Source: UMGS687 sp964383665 (lineage in GTDB: Bacteria; Bacillota; Clostridia; Christensenellales; UBA1242). From it: 63,932 bases of DNA. The notes beneath the pieces were generated by a model, which saw only the letters and a program-made list of their open reading frames with translations, did no database searches and was not told the origin of the DNA. Shown here one piece after another: positions 34,543 through 42,814 of the stretch. The position numbers and the translations under genes were made by a program. The DNA lies in the NCBI GenBank assembly GCA_964383665.1, contig CAYLHO010000004.1, positions 1 through 63,932 of the forward strand, written 5' to 3'. Positions within the stretch are counted from its first letter, which is position 1. Each line of letters opens with the position of its first letter.

Positions 34543-35001
34543 ATGAAAGTTATTGCAAACAACAAAAAAGCATATTTCGATTTTTTCATTTCCGATAACA
34601 CCGAAGCGGGAATTTCTCTTGTTGGAAGCGAAGTTAAGTCGGTTCGAAACGGGGGGATAAGCCTTAACGAAAGTTATGTTCGCGTTGTTGGGAATGAGGT
34701 TTTCTTAATTAATGCTTTCATAAAACCTTTCGAAAAGGCAACCTCTTTTGCTCCCGATCCTCGAAGAACGCGAAAACTGCTTCTTAAAAAAAGTGAAATT
34801 GCAAAACTTAAACAGAGGGTTGAGGAAAAGGGATTGACAATTGTTCCTTTGAAAGTATACTTAAAGGGAAATCTTGTTAAGGTTGAAATTGGCGTTGGAA
34901 AAGGAAAAAAACTTTTCGATAAACGTGAAACCTTGAAAGAAAGATCTGCACAAAGAGAAATTGAAAGTGCGAATAAAAATTTTCGCCTTGGGAAAATTTA
35001 A
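34543..35001 (+). CDS. smpB: SsrA-binding protein SmpB
   Basis: A 152-residue tmRNA partner that delivers tmRNA to stalled ribosomes. Motifs are KAYFDFFISDNTEAGISLVG (about 8-27), SEVKSVRNGGISLNESYV, and the basic tail DKRETLKERSAQREIE. AGAGGG precedes the ATG. The ssrA gene begins 13 bases after the stop. Confidence 0.97.
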   Translation: MKVIANNKKAYFDFFISDNTEAGISLVGSEVKSVRNGGISLNESYVRVVGNEVFLINAFIKPFEKATSFAPDPRRTRKLLLKKSEIAKLKQRVEEKGLTIVPLKVYLKGNLVKVEIGVGKGKKLFDKRETLKERSAQREIESANKNFRLGKI

Positions 35002-35014
35002 CTTCCCAACTTGC

Positions 35015-35361
35015 GGGGGCGTAATTGGTTTCGACGGGAAAGCCTTTGAGCGGAAAAAGCGTGTGGCAGCCGGTTGCCATAAAACGGAAAACAAAATAAA
35101 CGCAGATAATAGAAATCTTGCTGTTGCTGCCTAGCGGCAACTGTCCTTAGCAAAAACTCCTGCAATTTTGCATAAGGGCATCAAATTTTGCAGGGCACTT
35201 CAAAAGTTTTGCCTTAAAACTTTTGAAAGAACTTTTTAAGGCTGTGCTTAAAACAATTTTGTTTGTTATATGTTTTAAGCAAGACCAAAAAACAAACTAA
35301 ACACGTAGAAAAGCCGATCAAACTTTTTCGGACGTGGGTTCAACTCCCACCGCTTCCACCA
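35015..35361 (+). ncRNA. ssrA: transfer-messenger RNA (tmRNA)
   Basis: The 347-base RNA starts GGGGGCGTAATTGGTTTCGA and ends in a T arm (GTGGGTTCAACTCCCAC) plus CGCTTCCACCA; the 5' GGGGGCG pairs with CGCTTCC. The tag frame runs from the GCA resume codon at 35102 to TAG at 35132 and encodes A-D-N-R-N-L-A-V-A-A. The C-terminal LAVAA differs from the usual LALAA, a conservative change in the protease recognition end. tmRNA rescues stalled ribosomes and marks the peptide for degradation. Confidence 0.97.
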
Positions 35362-35369
35362 AACAAAAT

Positions 35370-35398
35370 AAATCCAAGCGTAAGCGAGGATTTTTTTG
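35370..35398 (+). terminator. terminator of ssrA
   Basis: AAATCC and GGATTT pair around AAGCGTAAGCGA, followed by seven T, nine bases after the CCA end. Confidence 0.65.
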
Positions 35399-35497
35399 TT
35401 TTAAAGATTTTGAAATTGTTTTGAAAAAAAGATTTAATGATAAAACGAAAATTAACAATTCGCTGCTCGGAAAAAATAATATAAATTTTCAATTTAG

Positions 35498-35526
35498 TTG
35501 ACTTTGCGCCCTGTTTTTAATATAAT
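35498..35526 (+). promoter_or_regulatory. promoter of the first surface-protein gene
   Basis: TTGACT (35498-35503), 17 bases, TATAAT (35521-35526), giving a leader of about 60 bases. Confidence 0.78.
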
Positions 35527-35587
35527 ATTTTTGATGGTTATGAAAACATAACACGATTTTTATTTTTCATAAATTTAAGGGAGGAGA

Positions 35588-35665
35588 AAATATGGAAAAA
35601 TTTAAACAATGGATAGTATCCCATAAATTGGTTTCTATCATCATTGCTTCAGTTTTGGTTGTTGG
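35588..35665 (+). repeat. 78-base direct repeat, copy 1 (start of surface-protein gene)
   Basis: These 78 bases are identical to 37024-37101. They run from four bases before the ATG through codon 24, encoding the membrane anchor. Confidence 0.95.
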
Positions 35666-36785
35666 AATAACTTTAGCAATCGTTTTGCCTTTAACGCTTG
35701 TTCATAAGCATGCATTCAACGAAAACTGGTCAACCGACGCAACATATCACTGGCACGTTTGCGCTGACGAAAGTTGCAATGAGATTGCAGACAAAGAAAA
35801 ACACACTTTTGTTAACAAAAACGACGCAACATATTATTGGTTAGAATGTTCAGTTTGCGGCTATCAACAAGAAAAGATTAATGCAACTGTTTCATCTGAA
35901 GCCCTTGCGAATGCTCTTCAATTTAAAGATGCAACAGGAGTTGATTATACAAACTGGGAAGCAGCAAACTTTGACAACTTGTCGAATAAAGTTACTAAAA
36001 AAATTAAGCTTACAGCTAATGGATTTTACAGATATATTGAAGAAAAATTAGCAAGTGAGCCCTTGGAAGGCATGTATTTAAATAATGGCGTTTTGACATA
36101 TGCAAAATATGAAAGAAATGATTTAGAAGATAGATGGACAAAAACTTTGGGGAATGGATATTACGATAACAGCGAATTGGCCGCTATTGCAACACGTCTT
36201 GTTGGTGTTAAAAGTGTAAGCACATCAACGTTCAGTTATAATGAATCAAACAATACGTATTCGACCACTAAAGCGGTAAACGATAATATCAATGATGAAT
36301 ATATTCTTAAATTTGCAAATGGAAAATTAGTTGGGGTTCGTACTTTAAGAACTAGAACAATTGGTGAAAACTCATCGATCACATCTGACATATCTTGGAC
36401 AATCAGTTATGGAAACACAACAATTGAAGAGCCAGAAGACAGCGAAGTTATAACAACTGTTCCATACAAAACAAGTGGAAACAAATTCTTGTTGGAAAAT
36501 GTAAATTTGGTTGCAGGCGAAACAAAAATGTTTGTGTTTGAAGTTAAAGCAGATATGCTTGGTTCATACGACACTAGCGATGTTCAAGTTGACGTTGTAG
36601 CAGGCGAAGGCGAAACCTTGCCAACATTAACCATTGCAATTGAGGATTCAGAAGGTGTTGCAATAACTAACGATTCAGCAACAAATGGCTCTGGATATTT
36701 CGAAGGCTTGAGCGCTGGCAAATATATCGTTAAGATTACTGCAAACGAGGATTGCACTGGTTCTTTGAGCATAGTTTTTGCTTAA
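35592..36785 (+). CDS. membrane-anchored surface protein with Cys/His module
   Basis: A 397-residue protein with a short basic N terminus, one membrane helix (about 13-36), then an exposed region. Directly after the helix is a module with paired cysteines and histidines (YHWHVCADESC, DKEKHTF) and then a C-S-V-C pair (about 85-95), a pattern common in Clostridial surface proteins. The middle (about 100-270) is beta-rich, and the last 100 residues (VAGETKMFVFEVKAD...GKYIVKITANEDCTGSLSI) resemble a prepeptidase-type beta sandwich. GAGGAG precedes the ATG. It is a paralogue of the gene at 37028. Confidence 0.8.
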   Translation: MEKFKQWIVSHKLVSIIIASVLVVGITLAIVLPLTLVHKHAFNENWSTDATYHWHVCADESCNEIADKEKHTFVNKNDATYYWLECSVCGYQQEKINATVSSEALANALQFKDATGVDYTNWEAANFDNLSNKVTKKIKLTANGFYRYIEEKLASEPLEGMYLNNGVLTYAKYERNDLEDRWTKTLGNGYYDNSELAAIATRLVGVKSVSTSTFSYNESNNTYSTTKAVNDNINDEYILKFANGKLVGVRTLRTRTIGENSSITSDISWTISYGNTTIEEPEDSEVITTVPYKTSGNKFLLENVNLVAGETKMFVFEVKADMLGSYDTSDVQVDVVAGEGETLPTLTIAIEDSEGVAITNDSATNGSGYFEGLSAGKYIVKITANEDCTGSLSIVFA

Positions 36786-36805
36786 TGAATAGGTATAGAT
36801 AAAAA

Positions 36806-36840
36806 CAAAGCCGTGGAGGAAAAACTCTGCGGCTTTTTTG
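36806..36840 (+). terminator. terminator of the first surface-protein gene
   Basis: CAAAGCCG pairs with CGGCTTTTT around an imperfect inner stem (TGGAG/CTCTG), followed by a T run. Confidence 0.8.
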
Positions 36841-36938
36841 TTGGATTGTTGTGGCTTAATTCTTGTTGAACTCAAACAATTAACAGCAGATTTTTGAAAT
36901 TTAGGTAACAGTTTGTGCCAATTTTAATTTGATATTAC

Positions 36939-36968
36939 TTGACATTAGGGCTTGTTTTTTACTAAAAT
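36939..36968 (+). promoter_or_regulatory. promoter of the second surface-protein gene
   Basis: TTGACA (36939-36944), 18 bases, TAAAAT (36963-36968), about 60 bases before the ATG. Confidence 0.72.
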
Positions 36969-37023
36969 ATATTTGGCAATAAATGCATAACTAAAATTAA
37001 TTTTATATCTCAAAAAGGAGGAG

Positions 37024-37101
37024 AAATATGGAAAAATTTAAACAATGGATAGTATCCCATAAATTGGTTTCTATCATCATTGCTTCAGTTTTGGTTGTTG
37101 G
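37024..37101 (+). repeat. 78-base direct repeat, copy 2
   Basis: Identical to 35588-35665. After position 37101 the two genes differ mainly at silent codon positions for about 45 bases, then diverge completely. Confidence 0.95.
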
Positions 37102-37558
37102 CATAACGTTGGCAATTGTGTTGCCTTTAACGCTTTTAAACAAGCATACTTTCAGCGAAAGCTGGTCGGTTAACTCGGTATATCACTGGCATGCTTGCAC
37201 AGACGAGGGGTGCAACGAAACAAAAGACAAAGCTGAACACGATTTTGATTCTGAAAGAAAATGTAGGGTTTGCGGGAAAACTGAATTCAATTTAGAAATT
37301 GAAATTGAACAAACTCCAATAAGCGCAGACACTGGAACTTTCCAAGCATATTGGATTGTTGGCTACCCAGACCCTGACTTTTTAGACACGGGTTACTATG
37401 GCTATGAATATTTCAAATATGGAGAAGATGGAACAACCTTAACTTCCGTTGGCAATGATTTCCCAACCGAGGCTGGCAGATATCAAGTTAAAGTAACTTA
37501 TGACGGAGATGAAATATATTTGCCTGCAGAAGTAACAGCAAACTTCATAATTGGATAA
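37028..37558 (+). CDS. membrane-anchored surface protein, shorter paralogue
   Basis: A 176-residue protein with the same anchor helix (about 13-36) and the same Cys/His module (YHWHACTDEGC, DKAEHDF, then CRVCG) as the gene at 35592. The remainder (about 90-176) is a different, beta-rich Ig-like domain (AGRYQVKVTYDGDEIYLPAE), of the type found in repeat-containing surface proteins. AGGAGGAG precedes the ATG. The DUF5131 gene follows 33 bases after the stop. Confidence 0.8.
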   Translation: MEKFKQWIVSHKLVSIIIASVLVVGITLAIVLPLTLLNKHTFSESWSVNSVYHWHACTDEGCNETKDKAEHDFDSERKCRVCGKTEFNLEIEIEQTPISADTGTFQAYWIVGYPDPDFLDTGYYGYEYFKYGEDGTTLTSVGNDFPTEAGRYQVKVTYDGDEIYLPAEVTANFIIG

Positions 37559-37591
37559 GAAGAAACATCTTAAAAAACGAGGATAGGAAGA

Positions 37592-38413
37592 ATGGATATC
37601 ACAGATTTAACGTGGAACCCTTGGCACGGGTGTCATAGATGCAGCGAAGGCTGCCAAAATTGTTATGCATATTTTTTGGATAAAAGATATGGACGGGACA
37701 CAAACCAAATTTGCAGGAACAAGTCTAATTTCGATTATCCAATTAAAAAGGATAAGAACGGAAACTATAAGTTGCCAAGCGGTGCATATGTTCGTGTTTG
37801 CATGACAAGCGATTTCTTCTTGGAGGAAACCGATGAATGGCGAAAAGAAGCATGGGATATAATTCGAAAAAGACCCGATGTAACATTTTCGCTTCTAACT
37901 AAAAGAGCAAGCAGAATTAAAGACAACTTGCCTGAGGATTGGGGTGACGGCTGGGACAACGTTCAGTTTGCTGTTTCCGCGGAAAATCAAAAAAGAGTTG
38001 ACGAAAGAATTCCATATCTTCTTGATGTTCCAACTAAACACAGGTGGGTTAGCGTTAAGCCTTTCATTGGAGAAGTTGATCTCGACAAATATCTTGCAAC
38101 AGGAAAAATTGAGGCGGTTCTTGCCGGCGGAGAAAACTATTTAGGTTGCCGCCCTCTCTATTACGATTGGGTTAAGAAATTGCATGACCAATGCGAAAAA
38201 CATAATGTTCATTTAATTTTTGGGCAAACGGGGAACGTTTTTGTTAAAGACGGCGTTGAATATAAAATTAGAAACAGAACCGAGCAAATGATTCAGGCGG
38301 TTAAATCTGGGCTCAATTTCCCGCATCTTGACATCGACAAAAGAGTTAACGAAATTTTGGAAATAAGAGAAAAGATGAAGGCGTTAAGAACCAAAAAAAC
38401 AGGTTGTGATTAA
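37592..38413 (+). CDS. DUF5131 (phage Gp37/Gp68-like) protein
   Basis: A 273-residue protein. The N terminus WNPWHGCHRCSEGCQNCY (about 7-24) has the clustered cysteines typical of DUF5131, a family with a radical SAM-like barrel found in phages and bacterial genomes. Other family motifs visible are FSLLTKRASR, VQFAVSAENQ and RWVSVKPFIG. The enzymatic reaction is not known. GGATAGGAAG precedes the ATG. It probably shares a transcript with the preceding surface protein and may be of phage or accessory origin. Confidence 0.88.
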   Translation: MDITDLTWNPWHGCHRCSEGCQNCYAYFLDKRYGRDTNQICRNKSNFDYPIKKDKNGNYKLPSGAYVRVCMTSDFFLEETDEWRKEAWDIIRKRPDVTFSLLTKRASRIKDNLPEDWGDGWDNVQFAVSAENQKRVDERIPYLLDVPTKHRWVSVKPFIGEVDLDKYLATGKIEAVLAGGENYLGCRPLYYDWVKKLHDQCEKHNVHLIFGQTGNVFVKDGVEYKIRNRTEQMIQAVKSGLNFPHLDIDKRVNEILEIREKMKALRTKKTGCD

Positions 38414-38425
38414 TATTTTATTTGT

Positions 38426-38458
38426 AAAACTCGCGGGGTAAGTTCTGCGAGTTTTTTA
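38426..38458 (+). terminator. terminator of the DUF5131 gene
   Basis: AAAACTCGCGG pairs with CTGCGAGTTTT, followed by TTTT. Confidence 0.82.
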
Positions 38459-38695
38459 TGTTTTAAAGGCTGTTTCGCTTGCAAAAACAGTTGATTCAAA
38501 CTTGCGAGATATAAACAATTTAACTTGGTTTTTATTTGCTTAAATGCGAGATAATTTTCCTTTTTTAACATACTATACTTAAGAAGTTGCGATATGGCTG
38601 TTTTTCATATTTCATTTGCGATCTTTGTTGTTTTTGATATAATATAATTAAGCAGTTTTTAAACAATTTCTTGCGTTTGAAGAAGGAAAAGAAAA

Positions 38696-38770
38696 CGGGG
38701 TGTAGCGCAGGGGTAGCGCACTTGGTTCGGGACCAAGGGGCCATGAGTTCAAATCTCATCACTCCGACCA
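38696..38770 (+). tRNA. tRNA-Pro (anticodon CGG)
   Basis: A full cloverleaf: acceptor CGGGGTG pairs with CACTCCG, anticodon stem CTTGG/CCAAG encloses a loop with CGG, the T arm has GTTCAAATC, and CCA is encoded. It has its own promoter-like AT-rich upstream region. Confidence 0.96.
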
Positions 38771-38833
38771 AATTAATTTAAAGTTTAAAAATTTTGGAAT
38801 GTGCAACAAGAGAACAAGAATTGGGAGGAAAAT

Positions 38834-39324
38834 ATGTTTACTTACAGAATTGCAACAACCAAAGATTTGGAGCAGTTATGGGATTACGACATTAACAGAC
38901 ACAGCGGCGAAGAAAGAAAAAATGGGCTAACTGGAAAAGGGAATATTTAGGATATAACGAAAGAGGGGAATCAACAACTTTTGTTGCCGTTTGCGAAGAT
39001 GAGCCCGTTGGGCAAATAACGCTTTTGTTTTCAACAAATTGTTCGGCGGTTAAAGGGCGCAGGGAACTTTGCGACGGCAAAATAACTGCTAACATGAACT
39101 CGTTTAGAATTAAGAAAGAATTTGAAAATCAGGGGCATATTTCAAAGCTTGTTAAACTTGCATAGCAATTTGCGAAAGATAAAGGAATTGAATATTTAAC
39201 AATTGGAAGTGAGGCCAAGGAAAGCAGAAATCTTGCAATATATTTGCACTTTGGCTATACACAATTTATAACGGGAATTTATGAAGGAAACGACCTAATT
39301 TTGTATTACGGGAAAAAGATTTAA
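38834..39324 (+). pseudogene. decayed GNAT acetyltransferase
   Basis: GGGAGGA precedes an ATG whose frame (M-F-T-Y-R-I-A-T-T-K-D-L) looks like a GNAT N terminus but closes at a TAG after 39 codons. One base added to the A6 run at 38917-38922 restores a frame that continues W-A-N-W-K-R-E-Y-L-G-Y and FVAVCEDEPVGQITLLF. That frame meets a second stop, TAG at 39163-39165 (K-L-A-stop-Q-F-A-K-D-K-G), before the GNAT end SRNLAIYLHFGYTQF. Two independent lesions make a true pseudogene the best reading. It lies just after tRNA-Pro. Confidence 0.85.
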
Positions 39325-39430
39325 TTTATAAAAATTTTTATCAAAAACAGCGAAAGGCTTAAAAAAACAACAAAAAAATTGATTTTTTTGCAGTTTTGAC
39401 TCAAATTTTCAAAAAAATATAAAAAGGGTA

Positions 39431-39462
39431 TTGACAGATTTTGCACGGAGTGATATTATAAT
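39431..39462 (+). promoter_or_regulatory. promoter of the Glu-rich gene
   Basis: TTGACA (39431-39436) is 17 bases from TATTAT (39454-39459); an overlapping TATAAT at 39457-39462 would have a 20-base spacer. Confidence 0.7.
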
Positions 39463-39498
39463 TCACGATTTAAAACATTCTAAAAAGAGAGGTATTTT

Positions 39499-40854
39499 AT
39501 GGAATTTTTAGGAGCAGGATTTGGCGACGCATTCATTTCGGTTTTAGCCATAATTGGAATTATTCTTGTTGGAGGATTTTTAATTTTCTTCCTTGGGGAT
39601 TTGGTTCTTTCGGTTTTAGACCCTGAATATGTTCATTTCTGGCAAAGAAAGAAAAACGGCGAAAAAGAAAAGGCTAAAGAAGTTTCAAAGGAAACAGAAC
39701 AAGAGCCAACAAAGGAACTTGAATTTAAGTTCGATGAAGCAGATAAAGACGCTTTTGTTAAGGAAGAAGAAATTAAAACTCCTGAAGTTGTTGCGTTAGA
39801 AGAACCAAAAGAGGAAGTTGAAGAACAAGCTTTCAAATTTGAAGAAGTTGAAGAGCCAGCAGAAGAAGTTGACGAACTTAAAGCTGAAGAAGAACTTTTC
39901 AAACAAAACATGCTCAAAGAAATTGAAGAAAGACGTCAAAAGCAAGCAGAAGCAGCTGAAGACGAAAAATTTGAAAACTTCTTCTATGATGATGAAGACA
40001 TAGCTGTTTTTGGCGACGACGAAGAAATTGAAGAAGAGCCAGCAGAAGAAGTTGAAGAATTGGAAATTTCAACTGAAGAACCTGAACAAGAATCTGTTGA
40101 AGAAACTCCAGTTGAGGAAACCGCTGAAACAGAAGAGATCATTGAAATTGAAGCTCCGGTTGAGGAAGTTGCAGAAGAAGTTGTTGAAGAAATAGCAGAA
40201 GAACCTGCTGAAGAGACAACAGAAGAGGTTGTTGAAGAAACTGTTGAAGAAGCTCATGAAGAACAACCTTCAATTGAAGAACTTAAAGCACAATTTGAAG
40301 CAGAAATCGCAAAACTTCAAGCAAGAAACGAAGAACTTGAAAATGAACTTAACAACAAAGAAGAAGTTGTTGCTGCTCCTGTTGGGAACCTTGAAGAATA
40401 TGAAGCAAGACTTGAAACATTGAAAGAAAGACTTGCAGCGAACGAAAAACAACTTCGTCAAGTTAAGAAAGAATATATCCCTCTCAAAAAAGTTAATAAA
40501 ACTCTTGAAAACGACGAAAGAAAACTCAGAAGAAAAGAAGCAATTGTTGCAAAACAAAAAGTTGTTCTTTATGGAGTTAACAACATTGCCGACATCGATG
40601 AAGAAAAGGCAAAGAAACTTTCCGAGGAACTTGATCTTCTTGAAGGGCTTAAACTTTCAGTTCAACATTGCCAAGAAGTTATGAATGCAAACAAAGATAG
40701 ATATCCAATTTTGGAAAACACATTCAACATTCTTACTGCTAACAACGAAACATTGAAAGCAGACATTAAAGAAACTGAAGTTGCAATTGAAAACTTGAAA
40801 GCAGCTGAAGAAGTTGAAGTTAAAGAAGACGAAAACAACACAGACGCTGAATAA
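39499..40854 (+). CDS. membrane-anchored Glu-rich coiled-coil protein
   Basis: A 451-residue protein. One membrane helix (about 12-37) is followed by a cytosolic basic patch, then a very acidic, Glu/Val/Pro-rich low-complexity region (about 70-270) built from E-E-V, E-E-P and E-E-T units, then a charged coiled coil (about 270-440). There is no signal for export beyond the helix. The architecture is like a membrane tether or scaffold (ZipA/EzrA-like in layout, no sequence link). AGAGAGG precedes the ATG. The function is unknown. Confidence 0.85.
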   Translation: MEFLGAGFGDAFISVLAIIGIILVGGFLIFFLGDLVLSVLDPEYVHFWQRKKNGEKEKAKEVSKETEQEPTKELEFKFDEADKDAFVKEEEIKTPEVVALEEPKEEVEEQAFKFEEVEEPAEEVDELKAEEELFKQNMLKEIEERRQKQAEAAEDEKFENFFYDDEDIAVFGDDEEIEEEPAEEVEELEISTEEPEQESVEETPVEETAETEEIIEIEAPVEEVAEEVVEEIAEEPAEETTEEVVEETVEEAHEEQPSIEELKAQFEAEIAKLQARNEELENELNNKEEVVAAPVGNLEEYEARLETLKERLAANEKQLRQVKKEYIPLKKVNKTLENDERKLRRKEAIVAKQKVVLYGVNNIADIDEEKAKKLSEELDLLEGLKLSVQHCQEVMNANKDRYPILENTFNILTANNETLKADIKETEVAIENLKAAEEVEVKEDENNTDAE

Positions 40855-40859
40855 CAAAT

Positions 40860-40888
40860 TAAAAACCGCATAGTTTGCGGTTTTTTTG
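40860..40888 (+). terminator. terminator of the Glu-rich gene
   Basis: AAAAACCGCA pairs with TGCGGTTTTT, followed by a T run. Confidence 0.88.
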
Positions 40889-40901
40889 TTGCAAAAAAAA
40901 G

Positions 40902-40937
40902 TTGCCTTAAATTTTTAATTTAGACTATAATATTAAT
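40902..40937 (+). promoter_or_regulatory. promoter giving a leaderless mRNA (patatin gene)
   Basis: TTGCCT (40902-40907), 18 bases, TATAAT (40926-40931), then six bases to the ATG at 40938. Confidence 0.75.
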
Positions 40938-41810
40938 ATGCTTGAAATGTTTAAAGAAATAAATAAGAAAATTTCGCTTATAAAACACAAAAAGGTTAAA
41001 ATTGGCTTGGCGCTTGGCGGCGGAGGGGCAAGGGGTTTTGCTCATCTTGGCGCAATTAAAGCCTTTGAAGAATATGGACTTAAATTTGACTATGTTGCTG
41101 GAACAAGCGCTGGGTCGCTTGTTGGCGCATTCTATGCAAACAATTGGACGTTTGAACAAATGTATAACGTTGCCAAGAACTTTAGGGAGAAGGATATTCG
41201 AAAGTCTAAAATTCCTTTGATGCCATCTCCAACCGACGGCATTGAGGATATTGTTAAAAATTCCGTTGGGGACATTAATGTTGAGGATTGCAAAATTCCT
41301 CTTGCGGTTGTTGCCGTTGACATCTATTCAACAAACGAATGCATAATAACAAAAGGGAACTTGGCGCGCGCTGTTGCCGGGAGTTGTGCAGTTCCTGCAA
41401 TTTTTCAACCTGTTGAATTTGGGAACAGATTGCTTTTTGATGGAGGTCTTCAAAACACCCTTCCTTCAAATGTTCCAAAACTTTTCGATTGCGATTATGT
41501 TGTTGCTGTTGACGTTAACCCATCAAGGAATTATGGCGCAAAATCTTCAAAATATTTTGATGTTCTTGGAGCAACAATTCGAATTCTTATGAAAAAAAAT
41601 GCCGAAACTGGCTATGAGTTCGGCGATGTTGTTCTTCAACCGGAAACGAAACGATTTAGTTCAACAAAAATGGAAGGATTTGAGGAAATGATTGAGGAAG
41701 GCTACCGCGCGGCAATTGATAACATGCCAAAAATTTTGGAACTTTTTAATCGTCGCCCGCTTTCAAAACGCGCAAAACAAAAATTTAAACACGAAGTTGA
41801 CATAATTTAA
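40938..41810 (+). CDS. patatin-like phospholipase
   Basis: A 290-residue RssA-type patatin hydrolase. The oxyanion loop GGGGARGFAHLGA (about residues 30-42), the nucleophile elbow GTSAGSLVGA (about 56-65) and the D-G-G triplet (LLFDGGLQNTLP, about 170) give the Ser-Asp dyad. The N terminus is a basic amphipathic helix that could associate with membrane. The substrate is not known. The start is leaderless. Confidence 0.93.
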   Translation: MLEMFKEINKKISLIKHKKVKIGLALGGGGARGFAHLGAIKAFEEYGLKFDYVAGTSAGSLVGAFYANNWTFEQMYNVAKNFREKDIRKSKIPLMPSPTDGIEDIVKNSVGDINVEDCKIPLAVVAVDIYSTNECIITKGNLARAVAGSCAVPAIFQPVEFGNRLLFDGGLQNTLPSNVPKLFDCDYVVAVDVNPSRNYGAKSSKYFDVLGATIRILMKKNAETGYEFGDVVLQPETKRFSSTKMEGFEEMIEEGYRAAIDNMPKILELFNRRPLSKRAKQKFKHEVDII

Positions 41811-41836
41811 AAAAACCGCAAGACGCGGTTTTTTTA
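41810..41836. terminator. bidirectional terminator
   Basis: AAAAACCGC pairs with GCGGTTTTT between the convergent patatin and holA genes. Confidence 0.85.
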
Positions 41837-42784
41837 ACAATATAGTATTTTAAAAACGACATAGTAAATTGCGTTTTCTGCGCCCATTTTCCCGCTTTTA
41901 ATCATGTTGTCAACGTCTTCAAGAGTTGCCAAGATATTTTTAAGCTGCGCTTTGGAATAGGATTTTGCTTGTTCTTTTGCCTTAACAATTGCATATTCCT
42001 TAACGCCAAGAAGCAAGGCAAGTTCTGCGTTTGATTGAGAGGAAAAAGCAATGTGGGCCATTCGACGGAAATGGTTTGAAATTAATGAAAACAAAACTTG
42101 AACGGGCTGTTTCTTTTGCAAAAATGATGCAAGAAGCATAAGGCTTTTCGAGGCGTTCTTGTTTCCAAGACTTTCGCTGAGTTCAAAAATTTGATATTCA
42201 TAGTCTGGCTCAACAAGTTTTTTAACATCTTCTTTTTCAATTTCGTCGGAGCAATATGCCGAAACTTTTTTAAGTTCACATGAAATTTTTGTCATGTCGT
42301 AACTGCAAATTTCAACAAGTTCTTTAAGAGCATCGAGTGTTATTTTTTGATTTTTTTTGTTAAGTTCAACGCGAATATATTTTTCAAGGATATCTTGACC
42401 AAGTTTCCCGCAATCAACAATTTCTCCGGTTTTAAGGAATTTCCATGCGTCGGTGTTAACAATTGCAACAGTTGTTGTTTCGGGAATTGAGGAAAGCGAA
42501 GCGGAAAGAATTTTTTTGTCTGCTTCAGAAATTTTGTTAACTGGTTTAATTAGTATAAATTTTTTGTCAGTTCCAAGAGGGAGCATTTCAATTGCTTCTT
42601 GAACTTTTTGGGCGGAAAAGTTTTCGTTATCAAAAATTGTCTTGTTAAAATCGCTCATTTCGTTTCCGCATGCATTTGAAATGTGCTTAATTGCGCTTGA
42701 AATAACAAATTCATCTTCGCCTTTAAGAATGTAAAGCGGAAGAACCTGTTGCTTAAGTTTTTGTGGAAGTTCAATAAATTTCAT
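41834..42784 (-). CDS. holA: DNA polymerase III delta subunit
   Basis: A 316-residue clamp-loader subunit. It starts with the family's L-Y-I-L-K-G-E-D-E-F segment (the delta-subunit 'GeE/D' loop), has a AAA+-like fold without a usable Walker A, and ends with the helical collar (LLGVKEYAIVKAKEQAKSYS). AAAGGAGA precedes the ATG. It follows comEC on the same strand by 30 bases, the usual comEC-holA neighbourhood. Confidence 0.94.
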   Translation of the reverse strand: MKFIELPQKLKQQVLPLYILKGEDEFVISSAIKHISNACGNEMSDFNKTIFDNENFSAQKVQEAIEMLPLGTDKKFILIKPVNKISEADKKILSASLSSIPETTTVAIVNTDAWKFLKTGEIVDCGKLGQDILEKYIRVELNKKNQKITLDALKELVEICSYDMTKISCELKKVSAYCSDEIEKEDVKKLVEPDYEYQIFELSESLGNKNASKSLMLLASFLQKKQPVQVLFSLISNHFRRMAHIAFSSQSNAELALLLGVKEYAIVKAKEQAKSYSKAQLKNILATLEDVDNMIKSGKMGAENAIYYVVFKILYC

Positions 42785-42814
42785 GTTTTTCTCCTTTTTT
42801 ATTATTACACAATT

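Noticed and set aside
35340..38770. Integrative element using ssrA or tRNA-Pro as attachment site
   Set aside because: No integrase gene and no direct repeat of the ssrA or tRNA 3' end were found.
38565..38771. Minus-strand ORF across tRNA-Pro
   Set aside because: It is antisense to a complete tRNA and has no ribosome-binding site; its N terminus is just the complement of the tRNA.
39163..39165. TAG read as an amino acid (alternative code)
   Set aside because: TAG is used as a normal terminator elsewhere (for example murE), and this gene has a second lesion, so decay is simpler.
40069..40557. Phe/Asn-rich minus-strand ORFs
   Set aside because: They are mirror images of the Glu/Lys-rich plus-strand gene (GAA read backwards gives TTC) and have no start signals.
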